Shown here piece after piece: positions 11,533-23,547 of a stretch of DNA of 64,000 nt. This DNA comes from Strongylocentrotus droebachiensis (taxonomy: Eukaryota > Echinodermata > Echinoidea > Camarodonta > Strongylocentrotidae). Below the pieces are notes generated by a model. That model saw only the letters and a program-made list of their open reading frames with translations. It was not told the origin of the DNA and did not search any database. The DNA is taken from NCBI GenBank assembly GCA_035222895.1, contig JAVYIG010002105.1:207454-271453 (forward strand). Direction: 5' to 3'. The position numbers were made by a program, and so were the translations under genes. Within the stretch, counting starts at the first letter, position 1, and every line of letters starts with the position of its first letter.

Positions 11533-14500
11533 CAGAGGGCTGATAATTATTGCAAGTGTAATTGAATAATAGAATACGCCAAAGTTTATGCCTTTGGAAA
11601 TATTTAGGGTTATATTTTTTCTTAATAATACTGTATTTTCAATGAGTGAGTTGCACTGATATTATATATTGATTAATATTTATTATGTGTGATGATGGTA
11701 ATGATTTGATGACAATTTATTGTAGTATTATTGCAAGTCTTAACATTTTTGATGCAGTCTTGTCAAGATTAATACACGTACCGTACAGGTGTATCTCGCA
11801 AATAACAGGATTTGTTTTAGGATGGATTACATTTCACATAATCTATACTGGATTCAGTACATGAATATATCAGTTGCTTTGATATGATTATTTATGCTTT
11901 TTGGCAAACACAAGTTGAAAGAATTTTTTCATAAACCTGCATTTTAAATCTGTAGGAGACTGGCACCTTACAGTTTTTATACTGCATTAAATGCCACGCA
12001 TAATCTTACGTTTTGGAGATGAAGAGTATCTTCATATAGCGGTAGACAAAAGTTAAACTGGTCGGCTGTAATGACAACTCAAAATATATTTACATGTGTA
12101 GTTATACATATCCAGCTATGATTCTGAAATATCAACACAATATTCTTCTAATCTAACAAAAGTCCTACTACTTAATGTGCTTTACTTGCTTTTGAGCTGT
12201 GATTTGGGGTTTTGTGCAACTGCAGTGCTAGATCATCATAGTTAGATACAGACAGAATTTCTGACTTCTAAGTTCTATTAACTTAGATCTAGGTTTAAAT
12301 TAATTTTTGTATTGATAAGATTAATAACAAATATGGAGGTTGGTTGGAAAACCATGCATCACCTCTGCAGTATTCAAATGTGCATACTAATGATAGATTT
12401 ATATAATATCAAGAGTCTAGACTAATAGGTTACACAAGCTGATCACCTGATAGTGCTGCATACTACATCATTACATAATGCTGTAGACTAGTTACAAAAG
12501 CCGATCAGCTGATTGCCATAGTGTCAAACACATCAATTATGCATGCACCATGAGCACTGTGCATGCTGGCCTAACGGGGCGCTTCTATACATAGAATCTA
12601 TTGATCTGCTGTGCACATGTGTACAGTGAGTGCTGGGTCACTACAAGGTCAAACCCATGTCATGCTTAATCCCATGTACATCACATCACATGTATAGTCA
12701 TTTTATGTGTGTGTGTGTTGGTGTGCATTAATGAATTCACACATCTCATGAATATGAATAGGTACTTAAAGGGAATGTTTACAGTTTTCCTTGAAAGGGC
12801 TCATGTGCCCAATATTTGGAATGGGCACTTATATTAGTTAATTTATTCTCCTTTTTTGTAAACATAGCTTTCCTGTGTCAGTTACTTACCCGTCTATACA
12901 AGGACCTCCTCACATAATCCCAGTATGAAACAAATATCTTTTAGCTGTAAAAGCTGTATTACAATAGCAATAATTTAAAATACCTTGAATTGCTTGAAAA
13001 TATGGAGCCCCTTCAAGTACATGTACATGTTCACCGTTGCTCATTTAATACTCTTGTTCTTCGTGGAAATATTCAGATTTAGCAGGGAAATGTTAAAATA
13101 TTAGTGTACAACATGTAGTCCCTGTTCATGTACATGTGTGTATGTATTACTATTAACATGACTGAATGTGTTGTATTTCTGTCTTGGTCAAGCCCAAGTG
13201 ATATTCAGGTTCCTTGAAATTTATGTGAAAAATACAAGAGCATGCACGAATCATTAGGACATATTTTTTATGATTGGCAATTCACCCTCAATTAATATTC
13301 CAATACACACACAAATCATTGCAAATGAAAAGTTCATGAACAGTTTCCTTTTTTTTAAATCAGAATGATAATAATAATGCAACTCTGTAAGGCCTACCTT
13401 GTAGCATGGACTTACTATCCATGCTTGTATTAAAGTACGGTCAAATTACATCACTGATGTTGTTATCATCCACTTGTGTATCCAGTGCCCCCCCCCCCCC
13501 CTCCATCCTACATCATACTATTTACTCTTTCGTACCTGTTATAATGTTCATGCTTTGTTCTTTTTGTATGTCCTGTAAGACTGTATGTGAATACATGCTC
13601 ATGATGCCATGAACGTAATGGTTCTTTTAATCAGTCCTACTGTACATGAAGTAAATTCTCAGAACACCTGGTATTTGATCTTGCCCCCTTACCATCAACC
13701 AAGAAAGAAAAGGAAGGAAAAAAACACTAAAGCAAAGCAAAGCAAAGCAAATGAGTTTCATGATGGATTGGATGAAATAGGGAGCGATATAATGGAATTG
13801 TATATCATGTCAGTCTGCTACATTCCAATGCAGAAACACAGTACATGTCTGAAAAGTATGGCCTCTCTATGGTAAAGCCTGGATTGTTATGCATGTCGTA
13901 CTCTGATTGAGAATATGCAAAGAAATTTTGGAAGAAATGGTGTTTAGTTTACATGCAAGTCTAATAGTCATCCATCAACCATGTTCATTTTTCCCTCTGA
14001 ATTTGGAGTACAAGTCTGTTGATGAATGTACACTGTATGTGTGTTTGGTTACCCCCATTTCAACTCTGCAGTTAACAAGTAATTTGTGCACAAAGTGAAT
14101 GGCTTATTGGCTTTGACACATTTATCAGTTCCGGTATGCATGATTTTGTCTCCATGTTTATGAATTTCTATTGCAATATTAAGTGAATTTTGTAGTGAAA
14201 TATAATACACTCTACACTGTACATGTTACTTCCAATAGTCAGGGTAATTACTAACTACTTTTGCAATCTTATTTGTTGATCAGAATATAATTGTGTAAGG
14301 GTGTGTTGGGGTCTCCATTTCTGTGAAATTGCTTTTTTTTTAATAAAATAGTTTTACATATCACATACATGTACAGGTATATACACAGATAGAAATATGG
14401 CCTTGTGTGCGATATCAAAATCATTGTACATGACTACATGTACATGGAAAGTGCTGTGGTTTTTGTGTGAAAACAATCCAGTAGTCTTCTTGTGTGCAAA

Positions 14501-15845
14501 AACTTCCTCGTTGACTATTTTTTGTTAAAAACTATCTATGCTTGTGCTCTGCAGTTTTTTTTGTTCGTTTGTGCTTCCTTTAAGCAGGAACATGGGATTT
14601 CCCATGAGTTTCTTCAAAACTTTCTTTTCATTGTACATTTTCTTCACCATTGTTACGTCATTTTACAGGTATGTGCTAACTCTCCATACGTACATGGATA
14701 CATGTACGTCAGAAATTTATTGTTGTGTCTATAGCTGTGTCAAGCGAGACTGCAGAACTTTTACCTTTTGCACAGTTCATTGTCCAAACTCAAAGAATGG
14801 TATTTACTCAGTTTGAATGCAAATATACCAAAGTCTCTTTTGTTGTAGACAAATGGTCATGTACGTATACATAGGGGTACAACGGTTACCCAGTTTAGCT
14901 TCTGGGTCTACAGTTACTGTCGTACAGGTCTGCGTATGTCACAGAATTTAAGCCTAACAGTTTTTTCCAAGTATAGCTTAAGTTTGAACAAGTTTGTACC
15001 AGATCATTATTATGCCACAAGTAATAAATAAGTAGATTTTCTCTTGTACATGTTGTAGGTACTTAAATAGGTTTTCCAATCGTCCAACGTGAATATTGCA
15101 ACTCATTCTTAATTTCTTATTTTGCACAAAGTTTTATTCACAACTTCACTATTTTCGTACATTATTTTTTAGCCTTTGAACTTGAAGTCGATATATTGTG
15201 TGGTATTTGCATGGATTAGACCAAAAAGTACATCAAAAATATGGTGTCGAGAAAAAAGAAATGTACAAACAATTACATGAAATATAATATATATAATTTT
15301 AGCGCGACGATGATGTTTGTGTTTTTGGAGACTGCATGCAGGTTTATCTGAGAGAGATAAATAACGTATTTAAAAGATGTGAAGTTTAACTTGTATTATG
15401 ATTGCAATTGTTGAGTTGCAATTATTTCATGCCTACCGTGTATCAGTATTGGAAAAGAGGTTCAAAATTCATATTTTTTGATACACAGAACGATGTTTTG
15501 TTGTTGTGGCGGAACTAAATCATAGTTTGTGAGAAGATGGAAATTATGAAATTTATAGATGACAGAAATTGCAAGGATTGTTTTACTACGGTACATGATG
15601 TACTGAATTAAACAAGAAAACCCTCTTCTAGGGGGCATTCAAAGAAATGTTGTTCCATGATCCATGTATTAATATTATACCGTTGTTGATTTATAATGTA
15701 CAGCTTCAATTCTGCGTTTGTTTTGTACCTTGTGCTGGGGCTCTCGAGGGGGGGGGGGGGGCATTTAAAATACAGGACAGGTCAAATTTATTGGTCTCGT
15801 ACATTGTTGACAATTGCATTTGTTGTCGCATACTAGAGCATCGAT
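11533..15845 (+). other. long AT-rich region downstream of PPP1R3 (possible long 3' UTR)
   Basis: No coding exon is visible. It is free of obvious transposons, unlike the DNA on either side, and is rich in the palindrome TACATGTA and in TGTACAT-like words. Polyadenylation-type AATAAA occurs at about 14342 and 15022. It contains an AAAGC pentamer run (13727-13750), a C tract near 13490 and a G tract near 15751. A long 3' UTR would explain the lack of insertions, but no transcript evidence is available here. Confidence 0.35.
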
Positions 15846-15850
15846 GAGAC

Positions 15851-15986
15851 TAGACCGAATTTTTCTGTCTCTTTCGTTCGTTAGCCTCTGATTTAGCCGA
15901 CCTTACCATAGAGATAAGTATATATCTCTATGGACCTTACCCAAATCAGAGGCTAACGAACGAAAGAGACAGAAAAATTCGGTCTA
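15851..15986. mobile_element. 136-bp MITE with 9-bp target duplication
   Basis: The arms begin TAGACCGAAT and end ATTCGGTCTA, and pair almost perfectly for about 45 bp each. A second inner stem (CCATAGAGATA / TATCTCTATGG) closes the middle. It is flanked exactly by CGATGAGAC at 15842-15850 and 15987-15995. A 9-bp duplication fits Mutator-like elements, which make 8-11 bp duplications; the superfamily call is inference. No coding capacity. Confidence 0.88.
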
Positions 15987-16495
15987 CGATGAGACCAGAT
16001 ATTATGGTGATTATATTTTGATTGTGATCTCAGGATCTTCTGAACTCCACTCTATTGAGCACAAAATGACCCAGGCACTCAATTGCCTTTAAACCATTTT
16101 TGTTGTTTACTGCGTGGGTGATGTGCAACTGGCAATTGACATTTGCATGAGTGCTCCCCTAAAGCTAATTCAAATTCCAAGTGCATTCTACATAAGATAT
16201 AGGCCTACGTATTTTGTAAACTTCGGTAATGTAGTTTAATAAATGAAAGTATAGGAATGTCTCATTTCAGGCAAATTTTAAAACACAGAGAGGAAGCTAG
16301 TTGCATTGATAAAGCTAATAACCAGGCAAGGGACCAGAATATATATTGAGAAGGAGGAGGAGGGAAGAGAAAATTGTAGAATTCGGGTTTTCGATTTTGT
16401 TTGTGTGGTGTGTTCTTCCGTGCCTGGCAGGGTGAGAATGTGAACTTATCGGTTTGAAAATTATGCGGCGTGATGAAGATGGTGATAAGGAGAAT

Positions 16496-16988
16496 AGGCG
16501 TGTCTGCACTATCTCGAGATTGCCAAATATCCAGCTATTTTGAACTATCCCGATCGAAACTATCCAGCTATTTGCGTCTTCATTAGACCGAAGTGGCAAA
16601 TTAGCTGGATAGTTGGTCGGGATAATATCCCAAGATATCTCGGTCTAGTTTGCAAAATATCCTTCTATTTCCGAACTAGCGGGATAGTTTGCGACCGTCT
16701 TCATTAGACCGAAGTACGGAGTCAATTATCCCGATCCCATCATGCACAACGATTTCCGGTTCGCACATGCGATCTATAGCGCTCAGCGCTGACCTCGCAA
16801 CCACTGACCTCGAGTAAACACGGAAAACCGCAAACTAGACCGAGATATCTTGGGATATTATCCCGACCAACTATCCAGCTAATTTGCTACTTCGGTCTAA
16901 TGAAGACGCAAATAAGCTGGATAGTTTGCGATCGGGATAATTCAAATAGCTGGATATTTGGCAATCTCGAGATAGTGCAGACACGCCT
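16496..16988. mobile_element. 493-bp foldback element with ~160-bp arms
   Basis: The outer ends AGGCGTGTCTGCACTATC and its complement begin two long arms (16496-16660 and 16832-16988) that pair with only a few mismatches. The ~170-bp middle is not palindromic and contains GCGCTCAGCGC. The motif TCTTCATTAGACCGAAGT occurs in the left arm, again in the middle and inverted in the right arm, so the element contains sub-repeats. GAGAAT lies at both edges but offset by 2 nt, so the target duplication is uncertain. No coding capacity; family unknown. Confidence 0.85.
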
Positions 16989-17448
16989 CTGAGAATGACG
17001 ATGTGATAAGGGGCTTATGCACCCGTCAACCGGAGTCTTGAACCTACCCCCCTCAAGGATCGTCAAGCATTCGACGTCAACTCGACGTCGAATCTTGGGG
17101 TCGCCAAAATCAGAGCGTGGTGAATCTTTGACGTATTTTTGTTTGGCCGTAGTGAATCTTTACCTTATTATTTGTAGGAGAAGGTGAATCTTTGCCTCAT
17201 TTTTTACCGAATGTTGTGAATCTTGAACGAATATTTTTCACATACAAGTGAACGAGCGTCGAGTGAAAAAATTATCGTGTGTGAACGAGCGTCGAATGTC
17301 TTTGACTCCAGGGGAAATGAGGGTTCAAGATTTAAATAAACTGTGACGTGGAGCTAGCTACGTTCGAGTTCGGATTTCGCGCTAAATCCGGTGTCCACGA
17401 ATATTAAAACCCGAAAATATATACCTTCTGAACCTTCTGAATTTGGAG

Positions 17449-17540
17449 TCAGCAGGGCGGTATTCCGCATGTCGCTAACTTGTATGGCAGGTTTTGTGAT
17501 GCCATACAAGTTAGCGACATGCGGAATACCGCCCTGCTGA
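17449..17540. repeat. perfect 41-bp hairpin inside the TTA element
   Basis: Arms 17449-17489 and 17500-17540 are exact reverse complements with a 10-nt loop. The outer end reads TCAGCAGGGCGGTATTCC. A perfect stem of this length is unlikely to be old. It could be a very small recently inserted foldback or a fold-back replication product. Confidence 0.9.
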
Positions 17541-18178
17541 TGAGTACCAAAAGTGTACCCCGATAAAGTTTTTAATTATTGAAGAGTTTCTAATATGTCT
17601 ATACTCAACGAAGACTGCTTTGTCAACTGGTCACATTTTGGGTAAATCATAATATAACCCGGCTATGCAGACGTGGGGGAAATTTGTTTACAGCTGCTGT
17701 CACGTTTTGTTTACTTGTATAGCCTGCGCCAACGAAAAAAATACACGATGGCGACGAGGCGATTTCGCCTCCTAAACCTCTGAAATCGCCACAGTAAATA
17801 TCAAGACGATCGAGGGCGAACAAAATTGATATATAATGAAAAATCGCCCCCGCCATAAATTAATATTCCCTGGGAACTAATAAATCAATTTATTGATTTG
17901 TCTGACTGAACTCTCCGTTCCAACTACCAACTCCAAAACTAGAAATTTCCATCAACATTTTAAAAGTTTTGTGATTGCAGCGGATCGGCGGTTGACCTAC
18001 TGCTGTAGCTAGATCGGTATCCGCCTAGCCTAAGTACCCGGCCAGGCCCGCGCCCCCGATGTAAATACGGAGTACAGATTCACAATACACAGAAACTAGC
18101 TGCTCCAGTGCAGCGCGAGCCCGCACGCTCCTAGAGTATGAAGCAAATAAGTATTTGCGAGTGACGAGTGCTGAACTG

Positions 18179-18895
18179 CTAGCGACCAAATTGGTTCGTA
18201 ATATGTTTATTTAGTCTTTTTTCCGACCCGAATTTTTATCATGGACAGTGCAATCCCATTAAAAATAATGTTATTCCGTCTTAAATTGTGTTATTTATAA
18301 CTTAAAACCATTAAATGCGAGTATATTTTTACTGTTGTCCCACATACCGATATATTTGTTGTAACGAAACATGCAAAATCAATGCCAGATTTGTTCCTGT
18401 AAAATCGGTATAAAGCTAATTTCGTAGACAGAAATTGAATTTTGTTATAAAAACCCCGTGAATAAATATATAAATGATGTCCCTATACCTCAGCATTTTT
18501 CTTACAACTGTTTAATTAAATTATATTATTTATATACTAGGCCAATTTTTTGTCATTGATGCCTGCGCCGCGCTTGAGTGATGGCATCAATTTCAGTCTA
18601 CGAAATGAAACTAGCTTTGGCTTGGCCTTTTATAGATTAGAATTAGAGTCTATACGGGGACAAAAATACGACTATGATTTTGCATGTTTCTTTATAACAA
18701 TGATCTTCATGTGGGACAACAGTAAAAATATTCATTTATTGGTTAAGTTATAGAGTCTAGATCTAAATAACACAATTTTAAACGGAGTTAGATTTTTTTT
18801 TTAAATGGGATCGCATTGTCCATGATAACAATTCAAATTCGGGACAGAAAAAAAAGACAAAATGACACAATATTACCTACCAATTTGGTTGCTAG
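18179..18895. mobile_element. 717-bp foldback nested in the TTA element
   Basis: The outer ends CTAGCGACCAAATTGG and CCAATTTGGTTGCTAG open arms of about 230-250 bp (18179-18410 and 18650-18895). They remain clearly alignable, for example ACTGTTGTCCCACAT and ATGTGGGACAACAGT, but differ at many sites and by indels, so it is older than the neighbouring elements. The 240-bp middle is unpaired. No coding frame. Confidence 0.75.
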
Positions 18896-19639
18896 TACTA
18901 GTAGCATGATGGCTAAGGAAAAACACAACTTATTGTTACAGCTTAAAATGAATTAGAGCTAGCCCCCACTTTTCTTAAAGTAGCCCCCATAAAAAAAAAA
19001 ATCCTAGCCTAGCTGCGTGTCAGTGACAACATTTTCTTATATAAAAACAAGCGGTTGAACAAAACACTCCTTTTGACAAGTTTTAGCTACATGTATATGT
19101 AAATCATTAAGCCACACGTTTAATTAATACAAAGTGAATAAATCATGGATACGGAGATCCAAAAATAATAATTATTGGCGAGACATCGTAGCCGAAGCGG
19201 AGACCCGAAAAAAATAATTAGTGGCGAAATTGTACCTTTTTTTAAATTCTAGCTACCATTTTCAGAAAACGGATTGTTTCCACAAGTACTCATGATCAAT
19301 TCTATGTTTCCTTTAATAATCACTCTATCTACCATAAATAGCGGTGCTGGTGAAAGGCCGGTGAATCTTGACCTAATAAAAATTAAGCAGGTGAAGACGT
19401 GTGGTGAATCTGCACCTAATATTTTTAGCGGCGAGGTGAATCTGCACCCTATTTTTCTTGGAGATGGGTGAATCTGCACCTTATAAATAATTTGGAATAG
19501 TGAATCTTGACCTTATTTGTTACGAAGCAAGGTGAATGAGAGGTGAATCTTTGTGTCGGACGTTCAAGACCAAAAGTGAATAAGAGTGAAGTCTTGAGGG
19601 GGGTAGGTTCAAGACTCCAGTTGACCGGTGCATTAGAGG

Positions 19640-20143
19640 TGATGGTGATCATGAGATGGTGGTATTGATGATGATTATGGTGTCGGTGAAGCTTATTGGT
19701 GAATGGTCATGCTGACAATGATTATGATAATGATGGCGATGATAATGCTGATGACGACGGTGGCCATATTTAAAGCACCTTGATAGTAATAAAAAAGATC
19801 GTTTTGATGAAAAACGATTACATTAATAATTTTGATGTTTTTTTCGGTTTATATCATGGAGAGATGGAAGATAAAAAAAAAGAAGGAATGCAAGTCAAAT
19901 TTGCATTCAAAGGGATTTCTGAGCGTATTGCAATTTAAAAAAACCTTTCCCCGATACGCTCGGTAAAAAAGTCTGAATCAGCGAAATGTTTTTTTCCATT
20001 GAAATTAAATATTGAGCAGGCGATGCAAGCCTTCAGAATTGTTTGTTTTTTATGAAAAGAGAGCACCATTGTACAATACAATCCATTGCTGACGTATAAT
20101 ATTGTAGGCAAGTTACATTGTGATAAGCTTTCTTTCTCTCTCT

Positions 20144-20181
<38 letters not shown>

Positions 20182-20930
20182 ACCCTCACCCTTCCTCTCT
20201 CTCTCTCTCTTTCACACAAACACTCACTCAATCTCTATTCCCCTTCCTTTTTCTACATCTACAATGTTTACATCGTAAAGTGATGACACAAGCTGCATTT
20301 TGAAGTGACTCTTTTTATTCTTTTTTTTTCCTGCTTTCATAAAAGATCGCATTGTCATCTCTCGTTCAAAAGAAAGATGGCTCTAAATCAGAACTGTACA
20401 GTGAATCACGTTTGTGTTGTTGCCAGAATCTGAAGATAAATAGCACGTTTCAATTGTGTTCTTTGGCATCATTCAAGCATAATAGGCGCTGATTCTACGG
20501 GGTCGCTTTTAGAAGAAAGAAAAGAAAAAGAAGAAAAAAAGGATTAAGATTAACGTACTGTAAAATGGAAGGTTTATAGGACATTTCCTATAGTTTTCCA
20601 TAGTTCCTATATAGACTGATATATTCTGTAAAAAAGCCTCGTACAATCATGTGCCATACAAAGCGGATATATAATATGAAAGTGGAAGCTTTTATGAAAT
20701 ACAAGTAACAGGATATAGAATGGTGCACAAAAGTCATGTCTCGAGTTTCAACGGATATAATTTTTTTTTCCTTGTTATTTAGTCCGAGTTTACTTATGGG
20801 AATTCGAAATTATCTCTTAATGTAAGAGTCAAATTACAAAATATAAAAATGAAATAACATGATATATTTTTGCTCGGAGAAACGTCATCAGTATCGATGA
20901 TGTTTTTCGTGCATGGGGCCCTGTATGCAC
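19640..20930. other. intergenic DNA with GAT-rich and CT tracts
   Basis: ATGATGGTG-type degenerate repeats run at 19640-19770 and a CT microsatellite at 20130-20212. No gene, RNA or element end was recognised in the rest. Confidence 0.6.
20130..20212. repeat. CT microsatellite
   Basis: Interrupted (CT)n with CCTCACCCTCACC in the middle. Frames seen here on either strand are artefacts of the repeat. Confidence 0.95.
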
Positions 20931-20984
20931 TGACTTAGTATTACCCCCAGCAATTACAGGTATATACCCATGCATTTACACCCG

Positions 20985-21100
20985 GGTGGAGAGTGGCAAA
21001 TGTGGATTAATGTCTTGCCAAAGGCCGCTAGATGAGATTCGAACCTCAAACCCTGGATTGAGAGTCAAATGAATAAACTACAACACCACGACACTTCAAT
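20985..21100 (-). repeat. tRNA-derived SINE
   Basis: On the minus strand a B-box AGGTTCGAATC (21036-21046) follows a degenerate A-box. The shared tail TTGGCAAGACATTAATCC and the GTGGAGAGTGGC complement follow it. It is the same family as the copies near 740, 55020, 59220 and 62310, and more diverged in the head than in the tail. Confidence 0.8.
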
Positions 21101-21664
21101 TATAACTTAAAAGGCCTAACTTTTATATTAGCAAGCTAAAAAGTCATCCCCACCAGAATAATCAATCGTACTTCAATAAATCAACCTTCTTTTGACTACC
21201 TGCCAGGTATTTCTTGTCTTGTGTGTATTGGCACCGATATGTCGGTATGCTTAAAATAGTTGGTTGGTATTTTTTTGTGGGGGGGGGGGTCGGGGCGGAG
21301 GCATACATGTACCATCCTACTCCGATATATTTTGCGTTGTAATGGTTGAAGAATTTATAGGGAACAAATCGGAAATATTTACTTGAATTCTTCTTTGCAA
21401 ATAATATGACAGAGGTGTAACAAATTTCTAATCAATATAATTAAAGTGACCCGATATCGAAGTTATTTTTACTCTACATTAGTCAATAACTGCAGCTTTG
21501 AGTCGTGTTCAAAGAAAATCTTATATTTTTATTTCAGGGGAGGTGGAATCTATTCGAAAAACTTGTTTGATAGCTTATTTACTTGTGACTATATAGAAAA
21601 GAACCAATATTGTTTTTTGTAATTTGCTTTTGAAGGAAATAGTGAATTATACGACATGTTAGTG

Positions 21665-21669
<5 letters not shown>

Positions 21670-21701
<32 letters not shown>
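21670..21701. repeat. T32 homopolymer
   Basis: An uninterrupted run of about 32 T. No retroposon body is recognisable next to it. Confidence 0.9.
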
Positions 21702-21705
<4 letters not shown>

Positions 21706-21831
21706 AGTTAAAAAGTTGCTTCTGTTTACACAACCTATTACAACCCCATCCTATCCCGAATTTATATCAGAATGATTGTATGAATCATTATATAACTGAA
21801 CAACTAAAGTAAGGAAAAGAGATGATCATTG

Positions 21832-22266
21832 TGTTACACCCCCATGGCGTGTAGGGATGGTTACTGTAAATAACTGGAAATAATCAAAGATGAGGAGAAA
21901 CAAGTCAGTTGGTGTACTCAGTGCTCACTCAAAATGTAGAATGACACATGTTGTACAATATTCATGCTGACCGATCCCTGCTCAAGTCTTAATCTCCAAG
22001 TTCGTCCATTTATGCTGGTAGGGTAATGTTTACTAAACTGGGGGATTAATCCTTAGTCTGTAATTCTGAGGGTAGAGTTTCTTTGTGCTCACTGGACATA
22101 GCAAACTCATATAAACTTACTAAACAATACAAAGTTAGGAACAAAGGAGTGGGCATTTACTAACTAAAGTGGAGTGGGCATTTATTAGTGAGTCATCAAA
22201 CATCAAAGACTATATCTCTATAGGGGTATAACACAGCACAGAGTATATCTCTATAGGGGTATAACA
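21832..22266 (-). repeat. long terminal repeat (downstream LTR of the minus-strand element)
   Basis: Starts TGTTACACCCCCATGGCG and ends ATAGGGGTATAACA. Near the end a ~26-bp unit (TATATCTCTATAGGGGTATA) is duplicated, in this copy and in the partner LTR alike. Confidence 0.87.
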
Positions 22267-22570
22267 CCTTCTCCCACCAAAAAAATAAATGTCCACTTGA
22301 CACTCAAACAATGTCATAACTGTAAGGGAAAGAAAAAAAATCCCAATGTTTAAACCAAGAAAATATACCATGCACTGATATTCCTTCAAACTGTTACATG
22401 GTGTAACATAGTCATTATAGTCGTGCTATATAAATCTATCAATAAAGTAAGTAAGTCAGGGTGTTAACGGTCCCAACTTGAATCTATAGATCCTTAATAC
22501 TAACTCAATAGAAAGAGAATATATCCCTAATAACATATCAACTATGACAACATTAATGAGTCATACCTTG

Positions 22571-22815
22571 TGAGAAACCCTCTTGTACAACATAAGTACT
22601 AATTTGTCAAATGCTGCAAAGGTTATCTCCTATCCTGTTACACTGCTAGGCTGTTTGAGAAACCCTCTTGTACAACATAAGTACTAATTTTTCAAATGTT
22701 GCAAAGGTTATCTCCTATCCTGTTACACTGCTAGGCTGTTTGAGAAACCCTCTTGTACAACATAAATACTAATTTGTCAAATGCTGCAAAGGTTATCTCC
22801 TATCCTGTTACACTG
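22571..22815. repeat. 85-bp tandem repeat, three copies, inside the LTR element
   Basis: Units start at 22571, 22656 and 22741 with TGAGAAACCCTCTTGTACAA and differ at only a few positions. The third copy is cut short after TGTTACACTGC. The regular period and low divergence point to recent amplification. Confidence 0.9.
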
Positions 22816-23214
22816 CGCAGTGCTTCTTCTTGTAGACTCATCAAAGTTTCTGTTTCGGAATCTTCACATCTATACGTATATTAACTTGCATTTAGACTTT
22901 TCAGTTATACATCTTTAGTCAAACTTTTCTGTACATTTAATTTCAACCTCCTACCGGTGACGTAGCCTCTTAGCTATACTCATGCTTTCAGTCATCTTTT
23001 CGTCCATGCAGCAAGTACGATCTCTCTGTCGTCTTCGACCTTGTACGATGTCCTCACTTAAGCTTCTCATGACCTTCAGCATCCACCGGTCCTAAGTTCT
23101 GCGTTGATTGAAATTAAATGTTCTTAAAGCTGATATTCTCTAATTTTGGGGTGAAACCTGTTGTCCTGCGGTGAATGGTGGCCATGCTTGAAGTCCATCA
23201 TTGTCGGTTGGCTG

Positions 23215-23547
23215 CTACTGATATCCAGCCCGTCTTGCTTGGTATTGCGGTCCCGTCACGAACGGCCATGGATTCGTCTGAGGAACCTCTATCCCAGGAC
23301 CTTTTCCTCCATCTTCTTCCTCGGTGACTTCCTCACTGAGCAGAGATCGTTTGTTGAGACGCCGCAGTCCCGATAATCCCTTGGTCTGCGCCGTGACAAC
23401 ATCCTCACTGGACACTATTAGAAGCGTTGCAGCTGCCTGAAGCTCTTCCTCTGTGCTTGCGGCTATCCTCCCAAGCACGTCTTCCTTGAGCCCTTCGAAG
23501 CCTGCCATCTTCAGTTCTAGTCCCTGGTCTGCCCTAGAAGAGATCAC
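23215..23547 (-). pseudogene. gag-like leading frame of the LTR element
   Basis: This 110-codon frame begins about 150 nt inside the upstream (right) LTR, where gag normally starts. It carries MAGFEGLKEDVLGRIAAS, an alpha-helical, Glu/Leu-rich stretch followed by an acidic EEVTEEEDGG run. It has no zinc knuckle and no recognisable capsid core. It is called gag-like by position only and is part of a broken element. Confidence 0.45.

Larger units (their letters stand above)
17018..19632. mobile_element. 2.6-kb TTA-flanked DNA element with 40-bp terminal inverted repeats
   Basis: The left end TGCACCCGTCAACCGG and the complement of the right end match at about 38 of 40 positions, up to the CCCCCCTCAAG inner edge. 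TTA lies directly outside both ends (17015-17017, 19633-19635). A 3-bp TWA duplication is typical of PIF/Harbinger elements. Just inside each end are four to six direct copies of GGTGAATCTTKACCTTA-like units (17127-17230 and 19355-19545). The interior has no transposase frame and carries a perfect hairpin (17449-17540) and a second foldback (18179-18895). It is non-autonomous; the superfamily is inferred. Confidence 0.82.

Noticed and set aside
22571-22815. CRISPR-like array
   Set aside because: Direct tandem units of 85 bp without spacers, inside an LTR element in animal DNA.
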